Positions 48,397 to 56,772 of a DNA stretch of 64,000 nt are shown in pieces. The DNA lies in assembly GCF_001466725.1 (NCBI RefSeq), contig NZ_CP013650.1, positions 124,001 through 188,000 of the forward strand, given 5' to 3'. The stretch comes from Lacimicrobium alkaliphilum (lineage in GTDB: Bacteria; Pseudomonadota; Gammaproteobacteria; Enterobacterales; Alteromonadaceae). The translations under genes were made by a program, and so were the position numbers. Below the pieces are notes generated by a model. The model made no database searches. It saw only the letters and a list, made by a program, of their open reading frames with translations, and was not told the origin of the DNA. Numbering within the stretch: the first letter of the stretch is position 1; each line of letters starts with the position of its first letter.

Positions 48397-49545
48397 ATGA
48401 GTCAACGTTTCTGGTTCAGGCTGCATGGCTGGTTTTCCCTGCCGATCTGGCTGATATTCTGTTTTGTGTGCATCACAGGCACCATCGCCGTATTCAGTCA
48501 CGAGCTGACCTGGCTGACCAACCCCAATGCCCGCGCCAGCAACCCGGATAATCTGCCGGCCAAGCCTGTGGCGGAATTGGTTGAGCGGGTTGAGCAGGCC
48601 TACCCAGGCGCCGATGTGAGCACGGTAATGACCTTTGAACCCTATCTGGTCAACGCGGTGGTTTTTACCGATGCTGACAAACCTTATGCTATCGCCTATG
48701 TGAATCAGTACAGCGGTGAGATCCAGCAAATTAACCAGGACATCACCTTTATCAATTTTATGCGTTCTTTACATGGCTGGTTGTTGTTTCCCTGGCAAAG
48801 TAGCTACAGCCTGGGCTACTACCTGGTATCAGCCATGAGTATTGTGATGCTGGGTGCGCTGGTAACCGGGCTGGTGATATATAAAAACTTCTGGCGTGCT
48901 TTTACCCGCCCCAAAATACGTGTTACTCAGGGTCGTAAGACACTGCTCACCGATTTGCACCGGCTGGCTGGTGTCTGGTCTATCTGGTTCCTGATGCTGA
49001 TGAGTCTGACCGGTTTATGGTACCTGACCCAGCAAATTTTCTGGCATGCGGATATCGATATCGAGCCCCATGCTCCGCTGGTAGAGGCCCGCCAGCTGCC
49101 TGTAACCGGCCAGCAGGCACCGGCTATGATCAGTTTCTCCGAAGCCATGGATGTTGCCAGGCAGCACTATCCTGACTTCAAGGGCGCTTATCTGATGATG
49201 CCAGAGCATAACCGCGATATGTATAAACTGATGGGGGGTGGCGATCATATCTTTTATGATCAGTATTCATACCGCCTCTCCATCAATCCCTGGACCGGAG
49301 AGCTTGCAGAGGCCATTGAACCGGCCAATATGACGGCATTGCAAACCCTTTCGCATATCGCCGACCCGCTGCATTACGGCACTATTGGCGGTATCTGGAC
49401 CAAGATTATCTGGTTTATATTCGGTCTGATCCTCTCTGGCATGTCGATCACCGGCTTTATGATTTGGGGCAGTCGTACGGTACGTGCCTCACGTCAGCGC
49501 CGGGCAAAAGTGCAGGGGCAAACTCTGGCTGAGGGGATGAACTGA
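48397..49545 (+). CDS. PepSY-associated transmembrane protein
   Basis: Inner-membrane protein of 382 residues with four predicted membrane helices (about 12-34, 145-170, 195-217 and 340-362). Conserved histidines sit near the helices (RLHGWFSLP, MRSLHGWLLFP, DLHRLAGVWSIWFL, ADPLHYGTIGGIW), the pattern of PepSY-TM proteins associated with siderophore or haem reduction. A PepSY-like segment lies in the large periplasmic loop (EAMDVARQHYP). It is divergent from the siderophore receptor and overlaps the next gene by one base (TGATG). Confidence 0.92.
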   Translation: MSQRFWFRLHGWFSLPIWLIFCFVCITGTIAVFSHELTWLTNPNARASNPDNLPAKPVAELVERVEQAYPGADVSTVMTFEPYLVNAVVFTDADKPYAIAYVNQYSGEIQQINQDITFINFMRSLHGWLLFPWQSSYSLGYYLVSAMSIVMLGALVTGLVIYKNFWRAFTRPKIRVTQGRKTLLTDLHRLAGVWSIWFLMLMSLTGLWYLTQQIFWHADIDIEPHAPLVEARQLPVTGQQAPAMISFSEAMDVARQHYPDFKGAYLMMPEHNRDMYKLMGGGDHIFYDQYSYRLSINPWTGELAEAIEPANMTALQTLSHIADPLHYGTIGGIWTKIIWFIFGLILSGMSITGFMIWGSRTVRASRQRRAKVQGQTLAEGMN

Positions 49546-50018
49546 TGGCAAGACGCAAGGATACCTTCTGGCAGCGGCACAAGTACAAACTCAATGGCCT
49601 GGTGTTGATCCTGCCGTTCTGGTTTTTATATCAGCAACTGACGCCCGTGTTCCCCGATGCCTGGGCCAGTCAGCAAGTGGGGCCTTATGAAATTACCCTG
49701 ATGCCGGCGGATATGGAGCAGCCCTACGCCCACCACGATGACTATGTGAAGGATTTTACCCTGACTTTCTCGTCAGGGCGGATTGACAGTATTCGCCAGG
49801 GTTTTGTGAGTATCGGGCCAGAGCCGCTACCTTTGAGTCGCCTGCAACAGGGAGACACCGGGATATTGCACGGCAATCGTCATTCTCAGCATGTGCATGC
49901 TATTGCTCCAAAGCAGATAGGTGCCGGCGATAAGTTATGGCTGAGAATACAGGACTGGCAGGGAGAGCAGTTTGTGGCAAGCTGGCCCCTGCCAGAGGTG
50001 CTGATCAGCAAAGGCTAA
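49545..50018 (+). CDS. Single-pass membrane protein of the PepSY operon
   Basis: Protein of 157 residues with one N-terminal membrane helix (about 17-32) and a predicted periplasmic domain containing histidine clusters (PYAHHDDYVKDF; GNRHSQHVHAIAPKQ) that could bind metal or haem. It starts with ATG overlapping the stop of the PepSY gene by one base, so it is translationally coupled. No family recognised; a role in iron uptake is inferred from context only. Confidence 0.8.
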   Translation: MARRKDTFWQRHKYKLNGLVLILPFWFLYQQLTPVFPDAWASQQVGPYEITLMPADMEQPYAHHDDYVKDFTLTFSSGRIDSIRQGFVSIGPEPLPLSRLQQGDTGILHGNRHSQHVHAIAPKQIGAGDKLWLRIQDWQGEQFVASWPLPEVLISKG

Positions 50019-50096
50019 ACCTGCATCAGGCATGACTTGGGGAATCACCGGTGATAGCCTTTTAGCTGTGGCTTGGATTTTTGGCGGCGTTTGGAA

Positions 50097-50795
50097 ATGT
50101 GCGGCAGACTCAATGTAATCGACGATCCTGGTGTCAGAGAACTCTGTGATCAGCTCGACATAGCGCTGTGGCCTGCACAGGGGCAACTATTCAGCCGTTT
50201 TATTCGTGCTGCGCAGCCGGTATCTGTAGTGCGACAAATCCAGGGCAAACGCTGCATGCAAAACGCTATTTGGTGGTTGTTACTGGAGCCGACAATTGAG
50301 GGGTTTAAGCCTTCCCGCTTTGCCAGTTTTAATACCCGTTTCGATAAACTGGATGTTCCCAGTAGCGCAGGATTCCATGCTTACCGTCATAGCCGTTGTA
50401 TCATTCCTGTAAAAGGCTTTGGTGAAACCGAGTACCAGAATGGCAAGCCTGTTCATTACTATGATCTGGAAGCGGCGCCTGGTGAAGCGCTTGCTCTGGG
50501 GGGGTTGTGCAGGGAGTGGCATCATCACGGAACGGGTCAGCACATGCTTTCCTGTTCCGTGATTACGCTACCACCACATCCTAAACTGGTGGATATTCAT
50601 GTTAAATCCATGCCACTGATTCTGCCGCAGCAAGATGACACGCTGTCACTCTGGCTGGATGAAAGTGTTACCAGTACTGACATTTTCAGTGACTTGTTAG
50701 CCCCGCAAATTCCGGCGAAACTGATCGTTACCCCAATCGATAAGCCGGCTTCATATCAACCTATAGCTGATCCATTTCTGGTAGAAGAGGATTGA
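50097..50795 (+). CDS. SOS response-associated peptidase (SRAP, YedK/HMCES family)
   Basis: Protein of 232 residues that in this family forms a covalent thiazolidine link to abasic sites in single-stranded DNA through Cys2. MCGRL gives the essential Cys2 once Met is removed; Asn in FNTRFDKL, Glu in VKGFGETE and His in VDIHVKSMPLIL are in the expected places. The ATG at 50097 is fixed by the need for Cys2; an in-frame upstream ATG at 50073 would destroy it. No clear LexA box was seen upstream. Confidence 0.94.
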   Translation: MCGRLNVIDDPGVRELCDQLDIALWPAQGQLFSRFIRAAQPVSVVRQIQGKRCMQNAIWWLLLEPTIEGFKPSRFASFNTRFDKLDVPSSAGFHAYRHSRCIIPVKGFGETEYQNGKPVHYYDLEAAPGEALALGGLCREWHHHGTGQHMLSCSVITLPPHPKLVDIHVKSMPLILPQQDDTLSLWLDESVTSTDIFSDLLAPQIPAKLIVTPIDKPASYQPIADPFLVEED

Positions 50796-50828
50796 GTAAA
50801 CCGGTTTCCGTATGACTAAAATGCCCTG

Positions 50829-51200
50829 TTAGCCGGATTGCTCAGGTTGCCAGAGCTCTATCGGGTTGCCTTCAGGGTCGTACAGGCGGGCAAAGCGGCC
50901 ATTGGGATAAGACTCAGGATCGACTTCCACCGGAATACCGGCGCTCTCCAGTTGCTTAACCATGGCACTAAGGTCAGTCACACGAAAGTTGATCATCCAC
51001 ATTTGCTCTGGGCGGCCAAAATAATCGGTGTCTCTGGAAAATGGTGCAAATACGGTTGGCCCCGCGCTTTGCTGCCAGGGTTGAGTATCATAATCCTGTG
51101 GAACCCGAGTAATGCCCAGGTTGCGCTCATACCAGGCGGCCAGGGATTTGGGGTCTTTGGCGCGAAAAAAGAGACCACCCATTCCGGTTACTTTTTGCAT
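50829..51200 (-). CDS. VOC-family (glyoxalase/bleomycin-resistance-like) protein
   Basis: Protein of 123 residues with two beta-alpha-beta-beta-beta modules: GLFFRAKDPKSLAAWYERNLGI at the start and RVTDLSAMVKQLESAGIPVE, then RFARLYDPEGNPIELWQPE at the end, where the glutamate would bind metal. The first metal-ligand position (usually His) is not histidine here, so activity is uncertain. The ATG at 51200 fits the family; the frame extends to 51335 without support. Convergent with the SRAP gene. Confidence 0.85.
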   Translation of the reverse strand: MQKVTGMGGLFFRAKDPKSLAAWYERNLGITRVPQDYDTQPWQQSAGPTVFAPFSRDTDYFGRPEQMWMINFRVTDLSAMVKQLESAGIPVEVDPESYPNGRFARLYDPEGNPIELWQPEQSG

Positions 51201-51376
51201 TGCTGTATCCTCATCTTTGCAGATCAACGTATAGGCGTTTAGCAAATCAATCGCCAGTAATCCCCTCTCATTGTCCGGTATAACCGTATTGATCAATATT
51301 GATGAAGTTCGGAATAAGTCTGTCAGACCGGACACGGATAAGGCATGCCGGCCTGATATTCGGCAACCAGAAGCGA

Positions 51377-52258
51377 TTACTGTTTTTGGTAAAGTTCCAG
51401 TTCGTCAATTTCGATATAGTTAGCATCACCGAAATTGTTGAGTATCTGCAGGCGCAGGTATCTGGCCTCAATCGCAGAATTGAAGCTACCGGTTTGGTCG
51501 GCGATATTAGACAGCCTGAAGGACTCATGATCAGCGAAGTTTTCGCCGTCATTGGATACCTGCACAACTACATCTCTTGGCCCTCTGCCCAGCTGTGAGG
51601 CTTTTTCGTTGAGTATGATACGCATACCTGAAATGTTGGCTTTCTGACCGAAATCGACCTGGATCCAGGCATCCTTGTTTTCTTCCCTTCGCAACAACCA
51701 CAAGCCACGATTAATTTTCTGCCCGGCGTCTTCATTCACTTTGTCAGACCAGGTATGGCCATCGAATGCAGCAGCAGGAACGTCATCCCGGTAATAACTG
51801 CTGGCTGTGAAACTGGCCTGAGTGAGGCCGTTACTGTCAATCAGGGCGATATTACCGTAAATGCCGGTTTCGATCAGTTTGTCATCCTCACCACCGATAG
51901 GATCAGAACCATCACCGTAGCCATCTGCAGCGGTTGCCGCCACGTATTCCACGGCGCACCGGCTGCTATGGGCGGGCAAATAGCCGATGCGGATTTTCTG
52001 ATTGGTATTACGTGCCAGCATCAGAAAATCCAGCCAGTTCTGACCGACACCGGAATCTGACTGGAAAATCAGCGGCCAGTCACCTTCCTGACAAGCCAGC
52101 ACGTTATCGTCATCCTGATTCACGCCGACCAGAACATTACCGGTTTTAGTGATCATCAGGTCGGTGACCTTACCTGCATATTCCTGAACAGAATCCTCTG
52201 CCGCAGGCCCGGCAATTGGCGTTAACAGAGCCAGTGTTGCTGCAATTTTTTTCATCAT
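51377..52258 (-). CDS. Secreted protein with C-terminal discoidin (F5/8 type C) domain
   Basis: Protein of 293 residues with a signal peptide (about 1-19). The C-terminal about 145 residues look like a discoidin/F5/8C carbohydrate-binding domain (LTQASFTASSYYRDDVPAAAFDG; WIQVDFGQKANISGMRIILN; DVVVQVSNDGENF; EARYLRLQILNNFGD). The N-terminal part has no recognised domain and carries two cysteines about 50 residues apart (LACQEGD, SSRCAVE). No enzyme domain is attached, so it may bind surface or environmental polysaccharide. Confidence 0.8.
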   Translation of the reverse strand: MMKKIAATLALLTPIAGPAAEDSVQEYAGKVTDLMITKTGNVLVGVNQDDDNVLACQEGDWPLIFQSDSGVGQNWLDFLMLARNTNQKIRIGYLPAHSSRCAVEYVAATAADGYGDGSDPIGGEDDKLIETGIYGNIALIDSNGLTQASFTASSYYRDDVPAAAFDGHTWSDKVNEDAGQKINRGLWLLRREENKDAWIQVDFGQKANISGMRIILNEKASQLGRGPRDVVVQVSNDGENFADHESFRLSNIADQTGSFNSAIEARYLRLQILNNFGDANYIEIDELELYQKQ

Positions 52259-52404
52259 ATCTCCATATTCCGGAACTCATTCCACTACCTGCTCAAATCC
52301 GTAACAGGATTAGCAAGTTATGTGCCTGAAACAGGAGACAAAAATATGGCGGTCCGGGGTGCAGGTGCAAAATAGCCCGTATGAAGGCCAAATTCGTTGC
52401 GAGT

Positions 52405-53961
52405 TTAACCCGTGCTTTTCTCGCTCAGACTGGCGACCAGGCGCTTAAGCCAGCGTTGTGTTCCTGTTGGCTTCATTATCGCGCCGGTGTTTTCAGGTGT
52501 TGCTGGCAATGAGGAAAACTCGGTCAGCGATGGCAATCTGGTCTGCTGTTTGGTGATGAAATCGCCCAGATGCGGAGCAAACTGATAATCTTCAGCCCAG
52601 CGTGAGGCATTTTTGACCACTTGCGCCACCGCATCGACAATATAACCGGCTTCTTCGTTCGTATTGGTGGGATGCAGAGAGATTCTCACCCAGCCGGGTT
52701 TTTCTGACAAATCACCCTGATCGATCTTACTGGTAATGGACTCGGACTGTATCTTGTCGACTTGCAGCAGAATATGGCCATAAGTACCGGCGCAGCTACA
52801 TCCGCCGCGAACCTGGATGCCGAATTTGTCATTCAGCAATCTGACCATCAGATTGTAATGCAGATCTGTCACGTAAAAAGACACGATGCACAGCCGGTCT
52901 CTGATGTTTTCTTCCAGCACACAGACACCGGGAATGGCCGCCAGACCGTCCATCAGTATCTGCGTCAGTTCTGCCTCCCGTCTCAGCATCGCCGCAGTGC
53001 CCATGGCTTCTTTCACCTGAATTGCCAGCGCTACCCGGATAGCTTGCAGAAAACCCGGGGTGCCACCGTCTTCTCTGATTTCGATATCATCGTAAAAGCC
53101 CTGCTGCCCCCAGGGGTTGGTCCAGCTCACTGTGCCACCGCCGGGTTGATCCGGATACTGGCTGGTGTAGAGGGTTTTATCAAAGATCAGAACTCCACTA
53201 CTGCCGGGGCCACCCAGGAACTTGTGTGGAGAGAAGAACACCGCATCCAGCTTCTGTTCCGGATCCCCAGGGTGCATATCAATATCCACATAAGGCGCCG
53301 AGCAGGCAAAATCCACAAAGCAGATACCGCCGTGTCGGTGCATAATTTTCGCCAGGGCGTGATAGTCGGTCTTGATTCCTGTGACATTGCTGCAGGCGGT
53401 AAATGAACCGATTTTCACGGCTCTGCTGCGGTATTTTGTGAGCAGTTGTTGCAGGTGTTCAGCACAGGGTTTGCCGTCATCTCCTCTGTTTATTACTTCG
53501 ACGGTGACCTGGCAGGTATTCCAGGTGGTCTGATTGGAGTGATGTTCCATATGGGTCACAAACACGACCGGTTTTTGCTCTTCGTTAATCTCTGCCCGGG
53601 CATGTTGCGGTAATCTCAACCCCATCATCCGCTGCAGCTTATTGATCACCGTGGTCATGCCGGAACCGGCACAGATCAGGGCATCATTCTCGTCTGCATT
53701 GACATGACGTTTAATAACTTGCTGTGCCTCATGATACAGATGGGTCATGGTTGAGCCGGTCAGATTGGTCTGGGTATGAGTGTTGGCCACATAGGGGCCG
53801 AGCTGATGGGTAAGATATTGTTCAACAGGCGCATACAGACGGCCGCTGGCTGTCCAGTCTGCATAAAGGATATGCCGGGATGCACCACCCAGCTGGTATT
53901 CCAGATCCTGGCCGATAATCTGATTTCTGAATCTTTCGAAGTGCTGTTCTGACTGACTCAT
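52405..53961 (-). CDS. Class V aminotransferase / cysteine desulfurase-like protein
   Basis: PLP enzyme of about 518 residues, class V fold. Asp217 (FVDFACSAPY) and the PLP lysine Lys247 in FFSPHKFLGGPGS are clear, together with THMEHHSNQTTW and the C-terminal RGGCSCAGTYGH, in the place of the catalytic-cysteine loop of desulfurases. It is longer than CsdA/SufS (about 400), with about 65 extra C-terminal residues. Whether it is a desulfurase or lyase is uncertain. ATG at 53961 is preferred to TTG at 53973. The upstream Lrp regulator on the same strand may control it. Confidence 0.82.
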   Translation of the reverse strand: MSQSEQHFERFRNQIIGQDLEYQLGGASRHILYADWTASGRLYAPVEQYLTHQLGPYVANTHTQTNLTGSTMTHLYHEAQQVIKRHVNADENDALICAGSGMTTVINKLQRMMGLRLPQHARAEINEEQKPVVFVTHMEHHSNQTTWNTCQVTVEVINRGDDGKPCAEHLQQLLTKYRSRAVKIGSFTACSNVTGIKTDYHALAKIMHRHGGICFVDFACSAPYVDIDMHPGDPEQKLDAVFFSPHKFLGGPGSSGVLIFDKTLYTSQYPDQPGGGTVSWTNPWGQQGFYDDIEIREDGGTPGFLQAIRVALAIQVKEAMGTAAMLRREAELTQILMDGLAAIPGVCVLEENIRDRLCIVSFYVTDLHYNLMVRLLNDKFGIQVRGGCSCAGTYGHILLQVDKIQSESITSKIDQGDLSEKPGWVRISLHPTNTNEEAGYIVDAVAQVVKNASRWAEDYQFAPHLGDFITKQQTRLPSLTEFSSLPATPENTGAIMKPTGTQRWLKRLVASLSEKSTG

Positions 53962-54107
53962 TTCCGCTCTCAATCCGTGCGTGTAGGTCAGTTATTGTGC
54001 CTGTGCAGCCTTAGAAAAAGTTTACGCAATCAGGCTCAAAGCACAGAAGATTAGAACTGTTTTCTTCAATTAATATAATCGTAGAAAATTATTCCTGGCA
54101 GGCCCTT

Positions 54108-54572
54108 TTATTTGTGAATATAGTCCAGAGGCACCTCGGTGGAGTACTTCATCTGCTCCATGGCAAAACTGGAACTGACATCAGAAAAGCCTGCCTGGCT
54201 GATTAAGCGTTTATAAAATTCATCATAGGCCTTCATATCCGGCACCAGCACCTTAAGCAGATAGTCGGTTTCACCGCTCATACGATAAAACTCAGTGATC
54301 TCAGGCGCGCGTTCGGCAAAGTCCGCCACAGAGCCAAGCCACTCGGGATTATGCTGGTTGGTTTTCAAGTGCACAAAAACCGTCAGGCCAAGGTTTACCG
54401 CTTCGGTGTCAAGTAACGCTACCCGTTTACGGATAACTCCCTGTTTTTCCAGCATCTGAATACGCCGCCAGCAAGGCGTCTGGCTGAGGCCCACACGCTC
54501 AGACAACTCCGCCAGTGACAGCGAGCAGTCACGTTGCAGTTCGAATAATATTTTCTTATCGAAGCTATCCAT
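54108..54572 (-). CDS. Lrp/AsnC family transcriptional regulator
   Basis: Regulator of 154 residues: HTH at about residues 5-50 (KKILFELQRDCSLSLAELSERVGLSQTPCWRRIQMLEKQGVI) and a C-terminal RAM/ligand-binding domain with RMSGETDYLLKVLVPDMKAYDEF. Such regulators usually sense amino acids. It is 146 bases upstream of the class V aminotransferase on the same strand and probably controls it. Confidence 0.93.
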   Translation of the reverse strand: MDSFDKKILFELQRDCSLSLAELSERVGLSQTPCWRRIQMLEKQGVIRKRVALLDTEAVNLGLTVFVHLKTNQHNPEWLGSVADFAERAPEITEFYRMSGETDYLLKVLVPDMKAYDEFYKRLISQAGFSDVSSSFAMEQMKYSTEVPLDYIHK

Positions 54573-54700
54573 AGATATATTTTCTTATCTGGATGTAAAT
54601 GTTAGAAAATACCGTTGATTGGCAGAGAGTCAAGTGGGCACAGCATTTCTCACTATGCTCTGTACAGATATGCGTAAGGGGAAGGCAGATATGAACATTA

Positions 54701-55073
54701 GACATCCGCAGGATGGTCGCTAAGCAACGAACTACAGGGATGTAGTGAGTCGAGAGGCGGAATGCTCGTCCCGTCCCTGGGACTCGGCCTTCGGCCCGCC
54801 CTCCGGGCGTCCAGCCTGATTGCCGGGAGCAATCCGCAACCGCTCAAGCGGGCCTGCGAAGCAGGTGAGCCACAAGGATGTGGCGAGTAAAAATGCTCCC
54901 GGCATTTTTGTCGAACAAGGCGGTGGTTCTCATCCGCCTCTGAGCCCCAAAAGAAAAGTTGTATGTAAAGAGGCGGACCAAATGGTCAGGAACCATTTTG
55001 GACATCCGAAGGATGGTCGCGAAGCGACGAACTACAGGGATGTAGTGAGCAATCTAACGCGGCTTGCCGCGTG
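54701..55073. repeat. Array of short hairpins with a 49-bp imperfect direct repeat
   Basis: Nearly the whole stretch is made of consecutive small stems, for example ACTACA-GGGA-TGTAGT, CGCCC-TCC-GGGCG, CCGCT-CA-AGCGG, CCTGC-GAA-GCAGG, CCACA-AGGA-TGTGG, AAAATGC-TCCC-GGCATTTT, TGGT-CAGGA-ACCA, CGC-GAA-GCG and GCGG-CTTG-CCGC. The blocks 54701-54749 and 55001-55049 are a direct repeat (46 of 49 bases identical). No convincing gene exists in the 570 bases between lrp and tRNA-Phe. Confidence 0.75.
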
Positions 55074-55094
55074 AGAGCGTCTGGCAGTGTTTTA

Positions 55095-55136
55095 AATAAA
55101 AAAAGCCCCGCTGTATTTCAAGCGGGGCTTTTTTTA
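55095..55136 (-). terminator. Terminator of the tRNA-Phe transcript
   Basis: AGCCCCGCT and AGCGGGGCT form a 9-bp GC-rich stem, flanked by A7 on one side and T7 on the other, so it could work in both directions. It lies directly after the tRNA on the minus strand. Confidence 0.9.
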
Positions 55137-55144
55137 TTTATTAA

Positions 55145-55220
55145 TGGTGCCCAGAGGCGGAATCGAACCACCGACACGAGGATTTTCAATCCACTGCTCT
55201 ACCGACTGAGCTATCTGGGC
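55145..55220 (-). tRNA. tRNA-Phe (GAA)
   Basis: 76-nt cloverleaf on the minus strand with a 7-bp acceptor stem (GCCCAGA/TCTGGGC), D-arm GCTCAGTCGGTAGAGC, anticodon loop TTGAAAA with anticodon GAA, T-arm with GGTTCGATTCC, and encoded CCA end. Confidence 0.97.
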
Positions 55221-55235
55221 GCGCTGTGGGTGCGT

Positions 55236-55264
55236 ATTAAACGGATTTGCACCGCGCAAGTCAA
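55236..55264 (-). promoter_or_regulatory. Sigma-70 promoter of tRNA-Phe
   Basis: On the minus strand TTGACT (-35) and TTTAAT (-10) are 17 bases apart, followed by a GC-rich discriminator (ACGCACCCACAGCGC) as usual for stringently controlled stable RNA genes, and the tRNA begins right after. Confidence 0.85.
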
Positions 55265-55343
55265 CCTCTTTTTTTGCTATTCGGTGCCTTTGCGCAAGGA
55301 ATAAACAGAAAAGGGCGGAAAACCCCTTAAAGGGATCTCGTTA

Positions 55344-55619
55344 TCAGTCTTTCTGCTGCGGCACATAGCCGTCGATCTTCACATCCTTACCTTCAAACAA
55401 AAATGCCTGCATTTCTTTTTCCAGCATGGCGCGGTGTTCGGCGTCCATCATATTGAGCTTTTTCTCATTGATCAGCATGGTTTGTTTTTTCTGCCACTCG
55501 GTCCAGGCCTGCTTGGAAATATTGTCGAAGATGCGCTTGCCCAGCTCGCCGGGGTACAGCTGGAAGTCCAGCCCTTCGGCTTCTTTGTTGAGGTATTGGC
55601 AAAATACGGTGCGGCTCAT
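55344..55619 (-). CDS. yggX: Oxidative damage protection / Fe(II)-trafficking protein YggX
   Basis: Small acidic-basic protein of 91 residues protecting iron-sulfur clusters. [35 protein letters not shown] includes the conserved Cys7, and [23 protein letters not shown] is typical. The ATG at 55619 has AGGA well placed; the GTG two codons upstream is rejected. It is co-transcribed behind mutY (9-base gap), the common mutY-yggX arrangement. Confidence 0.96.
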   Translation of the reverse strand: MSRTVFCQYLNKEAEGLDFQLYPGELGKRIFDNISKQAWTEWQKKQTMLINEKKLNMMDAEHRAMLEKEMQAFLFEGKDVKIDGYVPQQKD

Positions 55620-55628
55620 GTTCACTTC

Positions 55629-56687
55629 CTAATTTTGTTGTCGGGGCGTTTTGCTCAGTGTACTAAAAAGTTTGCTGGTTGGCGCGGCCAGTCCTACGTT
55701 GGCTGGCTTGCTGAGATCGTACCAAAGCTGTTGATCTTCATGCACGGCACCGGCATTTGGCGGCGCTTTAAGCTCCAGCAACAGCGGTTGTATATGCAGA
55801 TGAAAATGACTGAAGGTGTGGCGAAAGGGCTCCAGCTCCAGCGTTTCAAATAAGCTCAGGCCCAGTTTTTCTGCCATTGCCGCTACCTGCTGTGGATGTT
55901 CCACTTCATAAAAGCCCCACAGCCCGCCCCATAACCCTGAAGGGGGGCGTTTATAGAGCAGGATCTGCCCCTGCCAGCTTGGCAGCAGCATCACAGTGTG
56001 CTTTTCCGGCAGGGTTTTGCGTGGTTTTTTGCCGGGAAATTCATGTTGGCGGTCGCTGAGCCTGGCCTTACATCCTGCATTTACCGGGCATGCTTCACAA
56101 TCGGGTTTGCTGCGGCTACAGAGGCTGGCGCCGAGATCCATCATCGCCTGATTATAATCGGCAACCCTTTGCTGTGGGGTCAGCGCCTGTGCCAGTTGCC
56201 ACAGGCGTTTTTCCACCGCCTTTTCGCCGGGCCAGCCGCCAATTGCGCGGTAGCGGCTCAGTACCCGCTTTACATTGCCATCAAGAATCGCATGGTGCTG
56301 GTTTTTTGCCAGCGATAACACCGCCCCGGCAGTAGAGCGGCCAATACCGGGCAGGGCCACCACCTGTTCAAATTCATCGGGGAACCGGCCCTGGTACTGA
56401 TCGCGGATAATCTGTGCGGCTTTGTGCAGGTTCCTGGCGCGGGCGTAGTAGCCCAGGCCTGTCCAGTGGTGCAAGACCTCATCTTCCGGGGCATCGGCGA
56501 GGCTTTTGATATCGGTAAAACGCTGCATAAAGCGCTGATAGTAAGGGATGACGGTGCTGACCTGAGTCTGCTGTAACATGATCTCTGAGACCCAAACAGA
56601 ATAAGCAGTCTTGTTTAACTGCCAGGGCAGATCCTTGCGTCCATGATCATCGAACCATTGCAGAATGTTATCTGAAAACTCTGTCAC
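55629..56687 (-). CDS. mutY: A/G-specific adenine DNA glycosylase MutY
   Basis: Removes adenine mispaired with 8-oxoguanine. The HhH-GPD glycosylase domain has the catalytic Glu in SEIMLQQTQVSTV, the helix-hairpin-helix LPGIGRSTAGAVLS and the catalytic Asp in LDGNVKRVLSR; the [4Fe-4S] ligands are CSRSKPDCEACPVNAGC (C-x6-C-x2-C-x5-C); and a C-terminal NUDIX-like domain recognises 8-oxoG. The frame runs upstream to 56810, but homologues start near TEFSDNILQWFDDHGRKDLPW, so the GTG at 56687 is preferred (weak ribosome site). ATG at 56768 would sit 4 bases from the divergent hydrolase start and is less likely. Confidence 0.9.
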   Translation of the reverse strand: MTEFSDNILQWFDDHGRKDLPWQLNKTAYSVWVSEIMLQQTQVSTVIPYYQRFMQRFTDIKSLADAPEDEVLHHWTGLGYYARARNLHKAAQIIRDQYQGRFPDEFEQVVALPGIGRSTAGAVLSLAKNQHHAILDGNVKRVLSRYRAIGGWPGEKAVEKRLWQLAQALTPQQRVADYNQAMMDLGASLCSRSKPDCEACPVNAGCKARLSDRQHEFPGKKPRKTLPEKHTVMLLPSWQGQILLYKRPPSGLWGGLWGFYEVEHPQQVAAMAEKLGLSLFETLELEPFRHTFSHFHLHIQPLLLELKAPPNAGAVHEDQQLWYDLSKPANVGLAAPTSKLFSTLSKTPRQQN

Positions 56688-56772
56688 GGGGCGGGTTTGT
56701 CCTGAATACTGCGGATTGAGCTGATATGATAACCGCAACCATGAGTCCTCACCAATAAAAGGCAGCATTGAG

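Noticed and set aside
54701..55049. CRISPR-like repeat pair
   Set aside because: Only two copies, 300 bases apart, with differing bases and no regular spacers or cas genes.
54820..55074. 84-codon ORF across the hairpin array
   Set aside because: Its sequence is made of the hairpin modules and direct repeat, with no ribosome site and no family pattern.
55071..55304. 77-codon ORF on the + strand
   Set aside because: It runs through the terminator and antisense to tRNA-Phe, so it is an open frame by chance.
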